DNA of 64,000 bases from Flaviflagellibacter rhizophilus (lineage in GTDB: Bacteria > Pseudomonadota > Alphaproteobacteria > Rhizobiales > Methylopilaceae): positions 496,001 to 560,000 of the forward strand of contig NZ_JAXAFJ010000002.1 in the NCBI RefSeq assembly GCF_033898525.1. Direction: 5' to 3'. The notes under the pieces are model-generated. The model saw nothing but the letters and a program-made list of their open reading frames with translations. It was not told the origin of the DNA and searched no databases. Positions 29,449 through 38,076 of this stretch are shown in pieces (positions within the stretch are counted from its first letter, which is position 1; each line of letters opens with the position of its first letter). A program made the position numbers and the translations under genes.

Positions 29449-30309
29449 CTACCGGCCCCCCACCCGCTCCAGCGCAAGGCTCGCCCATCGCCGTGCCTTC
29501 TGAACCGCCCGCCCCGCGTTGGAGAGCAGCGGCCGGTCGGCCCACGGCGTCAGCTGCCTTTGCCGCAGGTACAGGTCCCGCGCCGGATGGGGGCAACTCG
29601 CCATGTGCGGCTTGCGTCCGATGAAGTGCAGAATCCTTGCCTGCTCGAAATAGGCGGACTGCTCATTCATGCCGCCGGTGAAGTTCCAGCACCGATCGAT
29701 CGGCAGCCACTCCCGTTCCAGCACCGTGTTCAGCGCGTCCTGGTCGGGATAGAGCTTGGGCGCCGGTCCCTGCAGGAAGCGCATGCAGGCCCCTCCCGCA
29801 CCCAGATTCTTCCACGCCGCGATGTCGATCAGCAAGGCGCCGGAATTGAAGTAAGGCGTGTCCGCCGGCCGCCCGAGATTGGCGTTCATGCGCGCGATGT
29901 GCTCCGGCCCGGCCGCATCCGGCACGGCGCCCAGCACCTTGCCGTCGAGCGGCGTCCCGAACAGCGGGCCGAGATCACCCAGCACCAGCATGTCGCTGTC
30001 GAGATAGAGCACCCGCCCCTCCTCGCCGGGCAGCAGGTCCGGTAGCAGCAGACGGCTGTACATCGCCCGTGACCAATGCGTGGTCTGTGGCAGGTCCGCC
30101 ATCTGCCTCCGCAAATCCCCGTCGAGGCGGATGAAGCTGACCCGGTGCCCCGGAGCGCAGGCCTCGAGGTCTCGCCTGTCGCCGTCACGCAGATCGTAGT
30201 CGCAGACGACGATGCGGGCGTCCGGTACATTTCCGTTGCAGGCGATCGAGCTGATCAGCACGCCGGCCAGTTCGACGTAATTGCGATCCGTCGCACAGGC
30301 TATGATCAT
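29449..30309 (-). CDS. GT8 family glycosyltransferase
   Basis: 286-residue retaining glycosyltransferase of family 8 (LPS galactosyl/glucosyltransferase or glycogenin-like). The N-terminus IIACATDRNYVELAGVLISS, the metal-binding LYLDSDMLVLGDL near residue 100, YFNSGALLIDIAAWK near 155 and the distal FIGRKPH are all family hallmarks. It runs against the other transferases and ends 38 nt from the GT92 gene. Its GC content is high, so it belongs compositionally to the core genome rather than to the low-GC block. Confidence 0.9.
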   Translation of the reverse strand: MIIACATDRNYVELAGVLISSIACNGNVPDARIVVCDYDLRDGDRRDLEACAPGHRVSFIRLDGDLRRQMADLPQTTHWSRAMYSRLLLPDLLPGEEGRVLYLDSDMLVLGDLGPLFGTPLDGKVLGAVPDAAGPEHIARMNANLGRPADTPYFNSGALLIDIAAWKNLGAGGACMRFLQGPAPKLYPDQDALNTVLEREWLPIDRCWNFTGGMNEQSAYFEQARILHFIGRKPHMASCPHPARDLYLRQRQLTPWADRPLLSNAGRAVQKARRWASLALERVGGR

Positions 30310-30455
30310 GATGTTCCCGTTTCCCGGGCGGCATACAATATCGGCTAGGGGACCCCCGCAAGCCCCAATACAGTGGACGGGTAGATCCCCTGCTTGAAAT
30401 AGCGCCCCCCCACCACTTAGATGAAGGCCTGTCCTTCCCCTGGCGCATCCGGCTC

Positions 30456-31421
30456 ATGACCACCCACGAACACGCCCGCCTGATCATCCTCGGCTCCGGG
30501 CCGGCGGGCTACACCGCCGCCGTCTACGCGGCGCGGGCGATGCTGACGCCCATCATGATCTCCGGCATCCAGCCCGGCGGCCAGCTCACCATCACGTCGG
30601 ACGTCGAAAACTATCCCGGCTTCGCGGACCCGATCAGCGGGCCGTTCCTCATGGAACAGATGCGCGCTCAGGCGGAGCGCTTCGGCACGCGCATCGAAAA
30701 CGACCACATCGCCTCCGTTGACCTTTCGAAGCGGCCATTCACGTTGGTGGGCGAGTCCGGCAAGGTCTGGACCTGCGACGCGCTGGTCATCGCCACGGGC
30801 GCCCAGGCGCGCTGGCTCGGCCTGCCCAGCGAGGACCGCTACAAGGGTGCGGGCGTTTCCGCCTGTGCCACCTGTGACGGGTTCTTCTTCCGTGGCCGGG
30901 AGATTGCGGTCGTCGGCGGTGGCAATACGGCCGTCGAGGAAGCGCTTTTCCTCACCAACTTCGCCTCGAAGGTCTACCTGATCCACAGGCGCGACAGCCT
31001 GCGCGCCGAGCGCATCATGCAGGACCGCCTGTTCGCCCATCCGAAGGTCGAGCTTGTGTGGGATTCCGTCGTGGACGAAATCGTCGGCATGGGAACACCT
31101 CCGGTCGTCAGCGCCGTGCGCGTCAAGAACATCAAGACGGGTGCTGAGTCGCAGCTGCCGGTGGAGGGCGTGTTCGTCGCCATCGGCCATGCTCCCGCGA
31201 CAGAGCTGTTCAAGGGCCAGTTGCCACTGGATGAGAATGGCTACCTGCTGGTGGAGCCCGGCACCTCGCACACCTCCATTCCCGGGGTGTTCGCGGCGGG
31301 CGATGTCAGCGATCACGTCTACCGCCAGGCCGTCACGGCGGCGGGCATGGGCTGCATGGCCGCTCTCGATGCCGAGCGCTACCTCCACGGAATTCCCGCT
31401 CTTCAGATGGCCGCGGAGTAA
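30456..31421 (+). CDS. trxB: Thioredoxin reductase
   Basis: FAD- and NADPH-dependent enzyme (321 aa) that reduces thioredoxin. The FAD-binding LIILGSGPAGYTAAVYAAR lies near residue 8, the redox-active CATC in the middle (about 140), the NADPH loop VVGGGNTAVEEALF near 155, and the C-terminal FAD motif GVFAAGDVSD near 285. It is followed after 3 nt by a LysR gene. The trxB-LysR order after greA and LPS genes is common in rhizobia, where lrp usually stands between; no lrp is present here. Confidence 0.97.
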   Translation: MTTHEHARLIILGSGPAGYTAAVYAARAMLTPIMISGIQPGGQLTITSDVENYPGFADPISGPFLMEQMRAQAERFGTRIENDHIASVDLSKRPFTLVGESGKVWTCDALVIATGAQARWLGLPSEDRYKGAGVSACATCDGFFFRGREIAVVGGGNTAVEEALFLTNFASKVYLIHRRDSLRAERIMQDRLFAHPKVELVWDSVVDEIVGMGTPPVVSAVRVKNIKTGAESQLPVEGVFVAIGHAPATELFKGQLPLDENGYLLVEPGTSHTSIPGVFAAGDVSDHVYRQAVTAAGMGCMAALDAERYLHGIPALQMAAE

Positions 31422-31424
31422 GAC

Positions 31425-32318
31425 ATGTCGCTCGACTGGGACAAGCTGCGCGTCTTCCACGCCGCAGCGGAAGCGAAGAGCTTCACGCATGGCGGCGACA
31501 AGCTCGGTCTCTCCCAGTCGGCGGTCAGTCGGCAGGTCTCCGCGCTGGAGACCGAACTCAAGGTTCCGCTGTTCCACCGCCATGCGCGCGGCCTGCTGCT
31601 GACGGAGCCCGGCGAACTGCTGTTCCGCACCACGCAGGAGCTGTTCGCCAAGCTCGAATCCACCAAGTTGCTGCTCACGGACAGCCGCGAGCGTCCCCAC
31701 GGAATGCTCAAGGTCACGACCTCGGTGGGCCTGGGCGGCGGCTGGCTGTCCCCCCTGCTCGGCGAGTTCCTGGACCTCTACCCGGAGATTTCCGTCACAC
31801 TCATGCTGACGGACGACGAGCTGGACCTTGCGATGCGGGAGGCCGATGTCGGCATCCGCCTGCGCCAACCCACGCAGTCGGAGCTTATCCAGCGCAAGCT
31901 GTTCCCGGTGCACTACCACGTCTATGCCTCGCCCGATTACATCGAGCGCTTCGGCGAGCCGCGCGAGGCGGCGGATCTTGATCGCCATCGCATCGTCGGC
32001 TTCGGCGGCCTGGTGCCCACGTTCCTCCAGCCCCTGAACTGGCTGGCCTATGCGGGCCGCGAGGATTCCGATCCCCGCCAGGCCAATATGTCCGTCAACA
32101 ACATGCTGGGCCTGAAGCGCGCGGTCGAAGGTGGCGTCGGGCTCGGCGTGCTTCCGCAATACCTCATCGAGGGTACGTCCTCATTGGTGCGGGTGATGCA
32201 GAATTTCGAGACGCCGACCCTCGAGGCCTATCTGGCTTATCCCGAAGAGCTGCGCAGCGTCCGCCGAATCCAGGTGTTCCGCGACTTCCTGCTGTCCAAG
32301 GTGGCCGGCTGGTCCTGA
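31425..32318 (+). CDS. LysR family transcriptional regulator
   Basis: 297-residue LysR protein. The winged helix-turn-helix is at the N-terminus (WDKLRVFHAAAEAKSFTHGG, then LGLSQSAVSRQVSALE), followed by the substrate-binding domain with LKVTTSVGLGGGWLSPLL. It starts 3 nt after trxB and is probably co-transcribed. Homologues beside trxB are widespread in Rhizobiales, but their inducer is not known to me. A strong bidirectional hairpin follows the stop. Confidence 0.92.
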   Translation: MSLDWDKLRVFHAAAEAKSFTHGGDKLGLSQSAVSRQVSALETELKVPLFHRHARGLLLTEPGELLFRTTQELFAKLESTKLLLTDSRERPHGMLKVTTSVGLGGGWLSPLLGEFLDLYPEISVTLMLTDDELDLAMREADVGIRLRQPTQSELIQRKLFPVHYHVYASPDYIERFGEPREAADLDRHRIVGFGGLVPTFLQPLNWLAYAGREDSDPRQANMSVNNMLGLKRAVEGGVGLGVLPQYLIEGTSSLVRVMQNFETPTLEAYLAYPEELRSVRRIQVFRDFLLSKVAGWS

Positions 32319-32323
32319 CCGAC

Positions 32324-32347
32324 AAAGGGCGCCGCTAGGCGCCCTTT
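32324..32347. terminator. Bidirectional terminator between LysR and DUF992 genes
   Basis: AAAGGGCGCC and GGCGCCCTTT form a perfect 10-bp stem with a GCTA loop. The A/T runs at both arms provide a short U-tract in either direction, as fits two convergent genes. Confidence 0.75.
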
Positions 32348-32370
32348 CCGTGTCAGCTCTGGCCGGGTGT

Positions 32371-32844
32371 TCAGCGAACGGGCGAGCGCAGCGTGATGGA
32401 GCCGATGCCGGCCGCCACGTTGAGGCCCGTCTGCGCACCGACGGAGAGCGGTTGCAGCGAAATCGTCTGGTCCGAGCCGCCGACCAGCAGATTGGCCGAT
32501 GCACCCACACCAACAGTCGCCTGCCCCGAGACGCCGCTATAGGTGCCATCCAGCGCGCCAGGACGAAGGCTGTTCGTCGGGGCCAGCACGGTCCACACCA
32601 TCACGGATTCGCCGGTGATGCCGATATCGACGCCCACCTTGGTGATGGTGCCGTCATAGGGTTCGCTGATCTTGCCGTCGCTGGATGTGTAGCGGCAGCT
32701 CATCGCCTTCTGGGAGCCGACGATGAGGCCCACGCCGCCGGCCACGTCGCATTCCAGCACGCCGGCCTCGGTGGCCGCATGTGCCCCGAAGGCCGGGAAG
32801 GCAAAGGCCGCAGCAAAGGCAGCGGCCGCAACAAGATGTTTCAT
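32371..32844 (-). CDS. Exported DUF992 family protein
   Basis: 157-residue secreted or periplasmic protein with a clean Sec signal (cleavage after AHA, about residue 23). The mature part, beginning GVLECDVAGGVGLIVGSQK, with CRYTSSDGKISEPYDGTI and VGVGASANLLVGGSDQTISLQPLS, fits DUF992, a family restricted largely to alphaproteobacteria and of unknown function. Its GAGGA ribosome binding site lies inside the 3' arm of a 12-bp hairpin, so translation may be regulated by RNA structure. Confidence 0.85.
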   Translation of the reverse strand: MKHLVAAAAFAAAFAFPAFGAHAATEAGVLECDVAGGVGLIVGSQKAMSCRYTSSDGKISEPYDGTITKVGVDIGITGESVMVWTVLAPTNSLRPGALDGTYSGVSGQATVGVGASANLLVGGSDQTISLQPLSVGAQTGLNVAAGIGSITLRSPVR

Positions 32845-32849
32845 GGGTT

Positions 32850-32894
32850 CATCCTCGAACGGGTCGCGCGAAGAACGCGGCGCGTTCGAGGATG
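32850..32894 (-). promoter_or_regulatory. RNA hairpin that would sequester the DUF992 ribosome binding site
   Basis: In the minus-strand transcript CATCCTCGAACG pairs over 12 bp with CGTTCGAGGATG. The intervening 21 nt can form a further CGCG/CGCG stem. The GAGGA in the 3' arm is 7 nt from the DUF992 ATG, so the folded form would block initiation. The same hairpin may also end aatA transcription, though no U-tract follows. Confidence 0.6.
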
Positions 32895-32906
32895 TTCCTG
32901 TTTCGC

Positions 32907-34109
32907 TCAGCGCAGCGAGGCGCAGAACTTCTGGATGCGCTGGCAGGCCTCTTCCAGCGCCTCGGTCGAGGTGGCGTAGGAGATGCGGAAATTGGGGCCC
33001 AGGCCAAAGGCCGAGCCCTGCACCACGGCCACGCCCTCGGTCTCGAGGAGCTCCGTCACGAAGTCCACGTCAGTCTCGATGACCTTGCCCGATGGCGCGG
33101 TCTTGCCGATCGTGCCGGCGCAGGACGGGTAGACATAGAACGCGCCTTCCGGCACCGGGCAGTCGATGCCGGGAGCCTGGTTCAGCATGGAGACGACGAG
33201 GTCGCGGCGCTCCTCGAAGATCTTGGCGCGCTCGGTGATGAAGTCCTGAGGACCTTCCAGCGCCTCGACCGCCGCCCACTGGGCGATGGAGCATGCGCCG
33301 GAGGTCTGCTGGCCCTGGATCATGTCCATCGCCTTGATCAGCTGCAGCGGGCCGGCCGCGTAGCCGATGCGCCAGCCGGTCATGGCATAGGCCTTGGACA
33401 CGCCGTTCATGGTCAGCGTGCGGTCGTACAGCTCGGGCTCGACCTCGACGGGCGTCGCGAACTTGAAGTCGCCGTAGCAGAGGTGCTCGTACATGTCGTC
33501 GGTCAGCACCCACACATGCGGGTGCTTCATCAGCACGTCGGTCAGCGCCTTCAGCTCGTCATGGCTGTAGGCCGCGCCCGAAGGATTGGACGGCGAGTTG
33601 AAGATCAGCCACTTGGTCTTGGGCGTGATGGCGGCCTCGAGATCGGCCGGCTGCAGCTTGAAATTGTTTTCCTGCGTCGTGCCCACGGTCACGGGCGTGC
33701 CGCCGTTCAGGGCCACCATCTCCGGGTAGCTGACCCAGTACGGAGCCGGGATGATGACCTCGTCGCCGGGGTTCATCGTCGCCACGAAGGCGTTGTAGAG
33801 GATCTGCTTGCCGCCGGTGCCGACGATGACCTGCGACGGCAGGTAATCGAGGTTGTTCTCGCGCTTGAACTTCTTGACGATGGCCTCGCGCAGCTGCGGA
33901 ATGCCGGGCACCGGAGTGTACTTGGTCTCGCCGCGCTCGATGGCCGCGATGGCGGCGGCCTTGATGTTGTCCGGGGTGTCGAAGTCTGGCTCACCCGCGC
34001 CGAGCGAGATGACGCTGCGCCCCTGTGCGATGAGGTCGCGCGCCTTCTGCGATACAGCAAGGGTGGCGGACGGCTTAACGCGGCTGAGGCTATCGGCGAG
34101 GAAGCCCAT
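32907..34109 (-). CDS. aatA: Class I PLP aminotransferase (aspartate/prephenate type)
   Basis: 400-residue fold-type I aminotransferase. Features are SLGAGEPDFDTP near residue 37, the substrate segment NGGTPVTVGTT, FNSPSNPSGAAYS with the conserved Asn near 172, and the PLP lysine motif NGVSKAYAMTGWRIGYAAG (Lys near 236). It closely resembles the rhizobial AatA/AspC 1-beta subclass, where aspartate and often prephenate are substrates. The gene is monocistronic, with the hairpin before DUF992 downstream. Confidence 0.92.
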   Translation of the reverse strand: MGFLADSLSRVKPSATLAVSQKARDLIAQGRSVISLGAGEPDFDTPDNIKAAAIAAIERGETKYTPVPGIPQLREAIVKKFKRENNLDYLPSQVIVGTGGKQILYNAFVATMNPGDEVIIPAPYWVSYPEMVALNGGTPVTVGTTQENNFKLQPADLEAAITPKTKWLIFNSPSNPSGAAYSHDELKALTDVLMKHPHVWVLTDDMYEHLCYGDFKFATPVEVEPELYDRTLTMNGVSKAYAMTGWRIGYAAGPLQLIKAMDMIQGQQTSGACSIAQWAAVEALEGPQDFITERAKIFEERRDLVVSMLNQAPGIDCPVPEGAFYVYPSCAGTIGKTAPSGKVIETDVDFVTELLETEGVAVVQGSAFGLGPNFRISYATSTEALEEACQRIQKFCASLR

Positions 34110-34255
34110 GACACTTCTCCGGAAACACTGGGGCTGAAGGGAACGGCGCGGAACCTAGTCGGCTGCCGCCACGCGTGCAACCCGAAAACGAAACAGTTTT
34201 GCAACATGCCGAAACGGGTCTTGACGCCTCTCGACAAAACCGCGAATGAACTTGT

Positions 34256-34891
34256 ATGTACCTCCTATACTCCATGCAGCAGTCGGCAAATAGCTACAAG
34301 GCGCGGCTTGCCCTGTCGCTGCTGGAGCAGCCCTTCAGCCTCGTGGATGTCGACATCCTCTCCGGCGGCAACCGCACGCCGGCCTATCTGGCGCTGAACC
34401 CGGCGGGCCAGGTACCCATGCTCGTCCTGCCGGACGGGAGGACACTGCCGGAGTCGGGAGCCATCCTGCACTACCTCGCCGAAGACACAGCGCTCCTGCC
34501 GCAGGAGCGATTCGCCCGCGCCGAAATGCTGCGCTGGATGTTCTTCGAACAGCACTCGCACGATCCCTTCATCGGCCAGGCTCGCTTCTGGCTGGCCCTC
34601 CAGAAAGGCGGGCGCGCTTTGAAGCAGAACCTGCTCGAGGAATGGGAGGATCGCGGCTACGAGGCGCTCAGCATCATGAACACCCATCTCGGCACGCACC
34701 CGTTCTTCGCGGGCGATGTGCCGACGCTCGCAGACATTGCCCTTTATGCGAACACGCATCTGGCGGCGGAAGGCGGGTTCGATCTTGGGCCGTTCCAGGC
34801 CGTGCGCGTCTGGCTTCAGCGCTTCGCGAAGGTGCCGGGCTTCGTTTCCATGGACTGGCGCCCGGCAGCTGCGGAAACGTCCGCAGCCTGA
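34256..34891 (+). CDS. Glutathione S-transferase family protein
   Basis: 211-residue two-domain protein. The thioredoxin-like N-domain has MYLLYSMQQSANSYKARLALSLLEQ, PAGQVPMLVLPDGRTLPESGAIL (the glutathione-binding cis-Pro and ESxAI motifs near 55-70), and the C-terminal helical domain has FAGDVPTLADIALYANTH. Substrate unknown. It precedes map by 47 nt on the same strand. Confidence 0.9.
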   Translation: MYLLYSMQQSANSYKARLALSLLEQPFSLVDVDILSGGNRTPAYLALNPAGQVPMLVLPDGRTLPESGAILHYLAEDTALLPQERFARAEMLRWMFFEQHSHDPFIGQARFWLALQKGGRALKQNLLEEWEDRGYEALSIMNTHLGTHPFFAGDVPTLADIALYANTHLAAEGGFDLGPFQAVRVWLQRFAKVPGFVSMDWRPAAAETSAA

Positions 34892-34938
34892 ACGCGCCTC
34901 TGGTCCGTGCGGGGCGGATCACCTACATTGCGGCGGCC

Positions 34939-35769
34939 ATGACCTATATCGACGCAAGCCACGCCACCAGCCGCAAGCCCGGGCAGATCCGCCTCCATGG
35001 ACCGGAGGGGTTCGAGGGCATGCGCCGCGCCGGCGCGCTCGTCTCTGAGGTGCTCGACATGCTCGCGCCCATGGTCGTGCCGGGCGTCAGCACCAACACG
35101 CTGGACCGCGCCGTCTGCGAATATGTGCTGGATCGCGGCGCCTTGCCCGCCACGCTCATGTATCGCGGCTACACCAAGTCCACCTGCATCTCGATCAACC
35201 ACGTCGTCTGCCACGGCATCCCCAACGACAAGCCCCTGCGCGAGGGCGACATCCTGAATGTGGACGTCACCGTCGTGGTCGATGGCTGGCACGGTGATTC
35301 CAGCCGCATGTACGCCGCCGGCGAGATCGCACGCCGCGCGGAACGGCTGATCGAGGTGACGCACGAGGCCATGATGCGCGGCATCGCCGCCGTGAAGCCC
35401 GGCAACACCACGGGCGATATCGGCGCCGCGATCCAGAGCTTCGCCGAGGGCGAGGAGCGCATGGGCGTGGTGCGCGACTTCTGCGGCCACGGGCTGGGCC
35501 AGTTGTTCCACGACGAGCCGAACATCCTGCACTATGGCCGCTCCGGCGAAGGCGCGGTGCTGAAGCCCGGCATGATCTTCACCGTCGAGCCCATGATCAA
35601 TCTCGGGCGCCCGCATGTGAAGGTGCTGGCGGATGGCTGGACTGCTGTCACGCGCGACCGCTCGCTCTCTGCGCAGTTCGAGCATTCCGTGGGCGTGACG
35701 GAGGATGGCGTGGAAATCTTCACCCTGTCCCGCGCCGGCCTCGACAATCCGGTCGCCGCCCGCGCATGA
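34939..35769 (+). CDS. map: Methionine aminopeptidase, type I
   Basis: 276-residue dinuclear-metal protease removing N-terminal Met. The start at ATG 34939 fits the family N-terminus; a longer open frame upstream runs through the GST coding region and was rejected. Metal-site motifs: CHGIPNDKPLREGDILNVDVTV (first His and the Asp pair near 95-115), GHGLGQLFHDEP (His near 185), MIFTVEPMINLG and the C-terminal QFEHSVGVTEDG. The TGA overlaps the radC ATG. Confidence 0.97.
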   Translation: MTYIDASHATSRKPGQIRLHGPEGFEGMRRAGALVSEVLDMLAPMVVPGVSTNTLDRAVCEYVLDRGALPATLMYRGYTKSTCISINHVVCHGIPNDKPLREGDILNVDVTVVVDGWHGDSSRMYAAGEIARRAERLIEVTHEAMMRGIAAVKPGNTTGDIGAAIQSFAEGEERMGVVRDFCGHGLGQLFHDEPNILHYGRSGEGAVLKPGMIFTVEPMINLGRPHVKVLADGWTAVTRDRSLSAQFEHSVGVTEDGVEIFTLSRAGLDNPVAARA

Positions 35770-36476
35770 GCCGGTCGGCCGACGAACGCGGCGGCCTGAG
35801 CGAGGCCCCGCATTATTTCGGCCACCGCGACCGCCTGCGCAGCCGCTTCCGCGACGGCGGCGCCGATGCCCTGCCCGATTATGAGTTGCTTGAGCTGCTT
35901 CTGTTCCGCGCCATTCCCCGGCAGGACGTGAAGGGCATCGCCAAGGAGCTGATCCGCCGCTTCGGCTCCTTTGCCGAGGTGGTCGCCGCCCCGCCCGCGC
36001 TCCTGATGGAGACGAAGGGCATCAAGGATTCGGCGGTCACCGAGATCAAGCTGGTCGAGGCGGCTGCCCGCCGCTTCGCGAAGGGCGAGATCGGCAAGAA
36101 GCCGGTGCTGGGCTCATGGGACAAGGTGCTGGACTATGTTCGCACCGCCATGGCCTTCGAGAACCGGGAGGAGTTCCGCATCCTCTTCCTCGACAACCGC
36201 AACGCTCTGATCGCGGACGAGGTGCAGCAACGCGGTACCGTCGATCACACCCCGGTCTATCCCCGCGAGGTGGTCCGGCGAGCCCTCGAACTCTCCGCGA
36301 CAGCGATCGTGCTGGTGCACAATCACCCGTCGGGCGATCCCGAGCCCAGCCGGGCGGACATCGCGATGACCCACACGATCAACGAGATCGCCAAGCCGCT
36401 CGGCATCAAGCTGCACGACCACATCATTGTCGGTCGTTCAGGCCATGCCAGCCTCAAGGGTCTTGGGCTGTTCTAG
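35766..36476 (+). CDS. radC: RadC-like JAB domain protein
   Basis: 236 residues. The N-terminal helix-hairpin-helix-like region (about 20-110) precedes a JAB1/MPN domain with the zinc pattern E-x-n-HNHPSGDPEPSRAD (His pair near 185-187). Despite the historic name, a direct DNA repair role is disputed. The ATG overlaps the map stop by 4 nt, a common alphaproteobacterial arrangement. Confidence 0.93.
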   Translation: MSRSADERGGLSEAPHYFGHRDRLRSRFRDGGADALPDYELLELLLFRAIPRQDVKGIAKELIRRFGSFAEVVAAPPALLMETKGIKDSAVTEIKLVEAAARRFAKGEIGKKPVLGSWDKVLDYVRTAMAFENREEFRILFLDNRNALIADEVQQRGTVDHTPVYPREVVRRALELSATAIVLVHNHPSGDPEPSRADIAMTHTINEIAKPLGIKLHDHIIVGRSGHASLKGLGLF

Positions 36477-36483
36477 GCCGAGC

Positions 36484-36942
36484 TCACGCCGCGGTAGACC
36501 GCCGCGGCTCGCCATGCGACTTGCCGTTATGTCCCTTGGCCTTCTCCTCCGGGCGCTCCTCCCCCGCCAGATCGTCGAGGATGGGGCAATCCGGACGCTC
36601 ATCGCCGCTGCAAAGGCTGGCAAGGCGGGCCAAGGCCGTGCGGATGGAGGAGAGGTCGGCCAGCCGGCGATCGATCTCCGCGACCCGGCTCTCCGCCAAG
36701 GCTTTCACCTCGGCGTTGGAACGCTCGCTTTCGTGGTACAGCGCCAACAGTGCGCGGCATTCCTCGACCGAGAAACCCAGGTCCCGCGCCCTCTTCAAGA
36801 AGCGCAGCGTGTGCACGTCCGGATCGCCGAAGGCCCGGTATCCGTTGGATGCGCGGATGGGTCGGAGAAGGCCCTGGGCTTCATAAAACCGTATCGCCTT
36901 GGGCGTGAGCCCGGCGCGGCGTGCCGCTTCAGCGATGTTCAT
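36484..36942 (-). CDS. cueR: CueR-type MerR family copper-responsive regulator
   Basis: 152-residue MerR activator. The winged HTH (MNIAEAARRAGLTPKAIRFYEAQGLL) is followed by a long dimerisation helix, and the metal loop CSGDERPDC (two Cys with seven residues between, near 110-118) is the Cu(I)/Ag(I)-type loop of CueR. The tail is charged and extended (about 25 residues). No copper exporter or chaperone gene is present beside it, so its target must be elsewhere. Confidence 0.85.
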   Translation of the reverse strand: MNIAEAARRAGLTPKAIRFYEAQGLLRPIRASNGYRAFGDPDVHTLRFLKRARDLGFSVEECRALLALYHESERSNAEVKALAESRVAEIDRRLADLSSIRTALARLASLCSGDERPDCPILDDLAGEERPEEKAKGHNGKSHGEPRRSTAA

Positions 36943-37150
36943 CGCGCGCTTCCTCTCCCACCGTCGCTGGAACAGGCAGCCCTTGGGCGTGCCCGCGATT
37001 ATCGTCGGGACGGACGTCGTCCATCTCGTGGTCCATGCAACCGTTTGGTCGGTTACGGAGCAGGTGGCCGTTCATCCGTCCTTCATATTCATCTGGACAG
37101 AGAACACAGCGGCCAGACGATGGTTCCAACGCGCGGGAGGGACTGGCGCC
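36943..37150. other. Gap between cueR and the dehydrogenase, no confident gene
   Basis: A minus-strand reading frame with a TTG start (37129 to 36929) would give a 66-residue Cys/His/Met-containing peptide ending inside cueR, but it has no good ribosome site and no recognised family. The region presumably holds the cueR promoter; I did not find a clear dyad with the usual spacing. Confidence 0.4.
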
Positions 37151-38035
37151 TCAGAGCGGGTTTGCGGCCTCCAGTTGCAGGAACAGGGCCGCGTGATCCA
37201 GGTCCCCGGCATCCTGCCTGTCGCGCAACTCTATGTAGCGGCGCAACACGTTGCGGCTGAGCGGGAGATCGAGGCCGATCTCGTCCGCCGTTCGAACAAT
37301 CGTCTCCAAGTCCTTGATCTGGGTCACTACTTTTCCGCCCGGCACGAAGTCGCGCTCGATCATGCGCCGCCCGTGAACCTCAAGGATGCGGCTTTCCGCG
37401 AACCCTCCACGGATCGCTTCCCGCACCGCTGCGGGGTCTGCGCCGCCGCGCTCAACCAGGAGGAGAGCTTCTGCCACTGCCCCGATTGTGATCCCGACAA
37501 TGGCCTGGTTCGCCAGCTTGGCGAGTTGGCCCGAGCCTGAAGGGCCGACCCGGACTGCCCGCCCCATCGGTGCGAAGACCGGCACCGCGCGCGCGAACAC
37601 ATCCGCCTCGCCCCCGGCCATGATGGCGAGCGTGCCGGCTTCAGCACCAAGCGTGCCGCCGGAAACCGGAGCGTCCAGATAGTCAACGCCCCTCGCCGCG
37701 AGCCGCGCCGCATGGTCACGCGCGGTTGACGGAGGAATGGAGCTCATATCGATCAGGGTCGCGCCGGCTGGCATGGCCTCGGCGACCCCGCCGGCAAACA
37801 GCACCTCGGTCACCACGGAGCCGCTGTCGAGCATGGTGATGACGACATCCGCACCGCGAACGGCATCCGCAGCCGTTTCGGCCACCGTAGCGCCATGCAC
37901 GGCCAAGGCCTCGGCTTTTGCCCGGCTACGATTCCAGGCGGTGAGCGGAAAGCCGGCGGCGAGAAGTCGCCGGGCCATGGGTGCGCCCATCAGGCCTGTG
38001 CCGAGAAGAGCGATGCGGGGTGTGGTGCTGGACAT
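37151..38035 (-). CDS. NAD(P)-dependent beta-hydroxyacid dehydrogenase
   Basis: 294 residues of the 3-hydroxyisobutyrate / tartronate semialdehyde reductase family. The Rossmann motif ALLGTGLMGAPMARRL is at residue 9, the substrate-binding YLDAPVSGGTLGAEAGTL near 118, and the catalytic-lysine helix GSGQLAKLANQAIVG near 170. The substrate cannot be deduced from its neighbours. Confidence 0.88.
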   Translation of the reverse strand: MSSTTPRIALLGTGLMGAPMARRLLAAGFPLTAWNRSRAKAEALAVHGATVAETAADAVRGADVVITMLDSGSVVTEVLFAGGVAEAMPAGATLIDMSSIPPSTARDHAARLAARGVDYLDAPVSGGTLGAEAGTLAIMAGGEADVFARAVPVFAPMGRAVRVGPSGSGQLAKLANQAIVGITIGAVAEALLLVERGGADPAAVREAIRGGFAESRILEVHGRRMIERDFVPGGKVVTQIKDLETIVRTADEIGLDLPLSRNVLRRYIELRDRQDAGDLDHAALFLQLEAANPL

Positions 38036-38076
38036 GCCGATTGGCTAATGCCCTCCCGCCCGGCCTGCAAGCGCCG

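Noticed and set aside
34642..34938. Extension of map upstream into the GST gene
   Set aside because: The frame is open only because of GC bias; GST motifs occupy that region in another frame, and the methionine aminopeptidase N-terminus starts at 34939.
36929..37129. Small Cys/His-containing frame upstream of cueR
   Set aside because: It starts with TTG, has no ribosome site, ends inside cueR and has no recognised family. It remains possible but unsupported.
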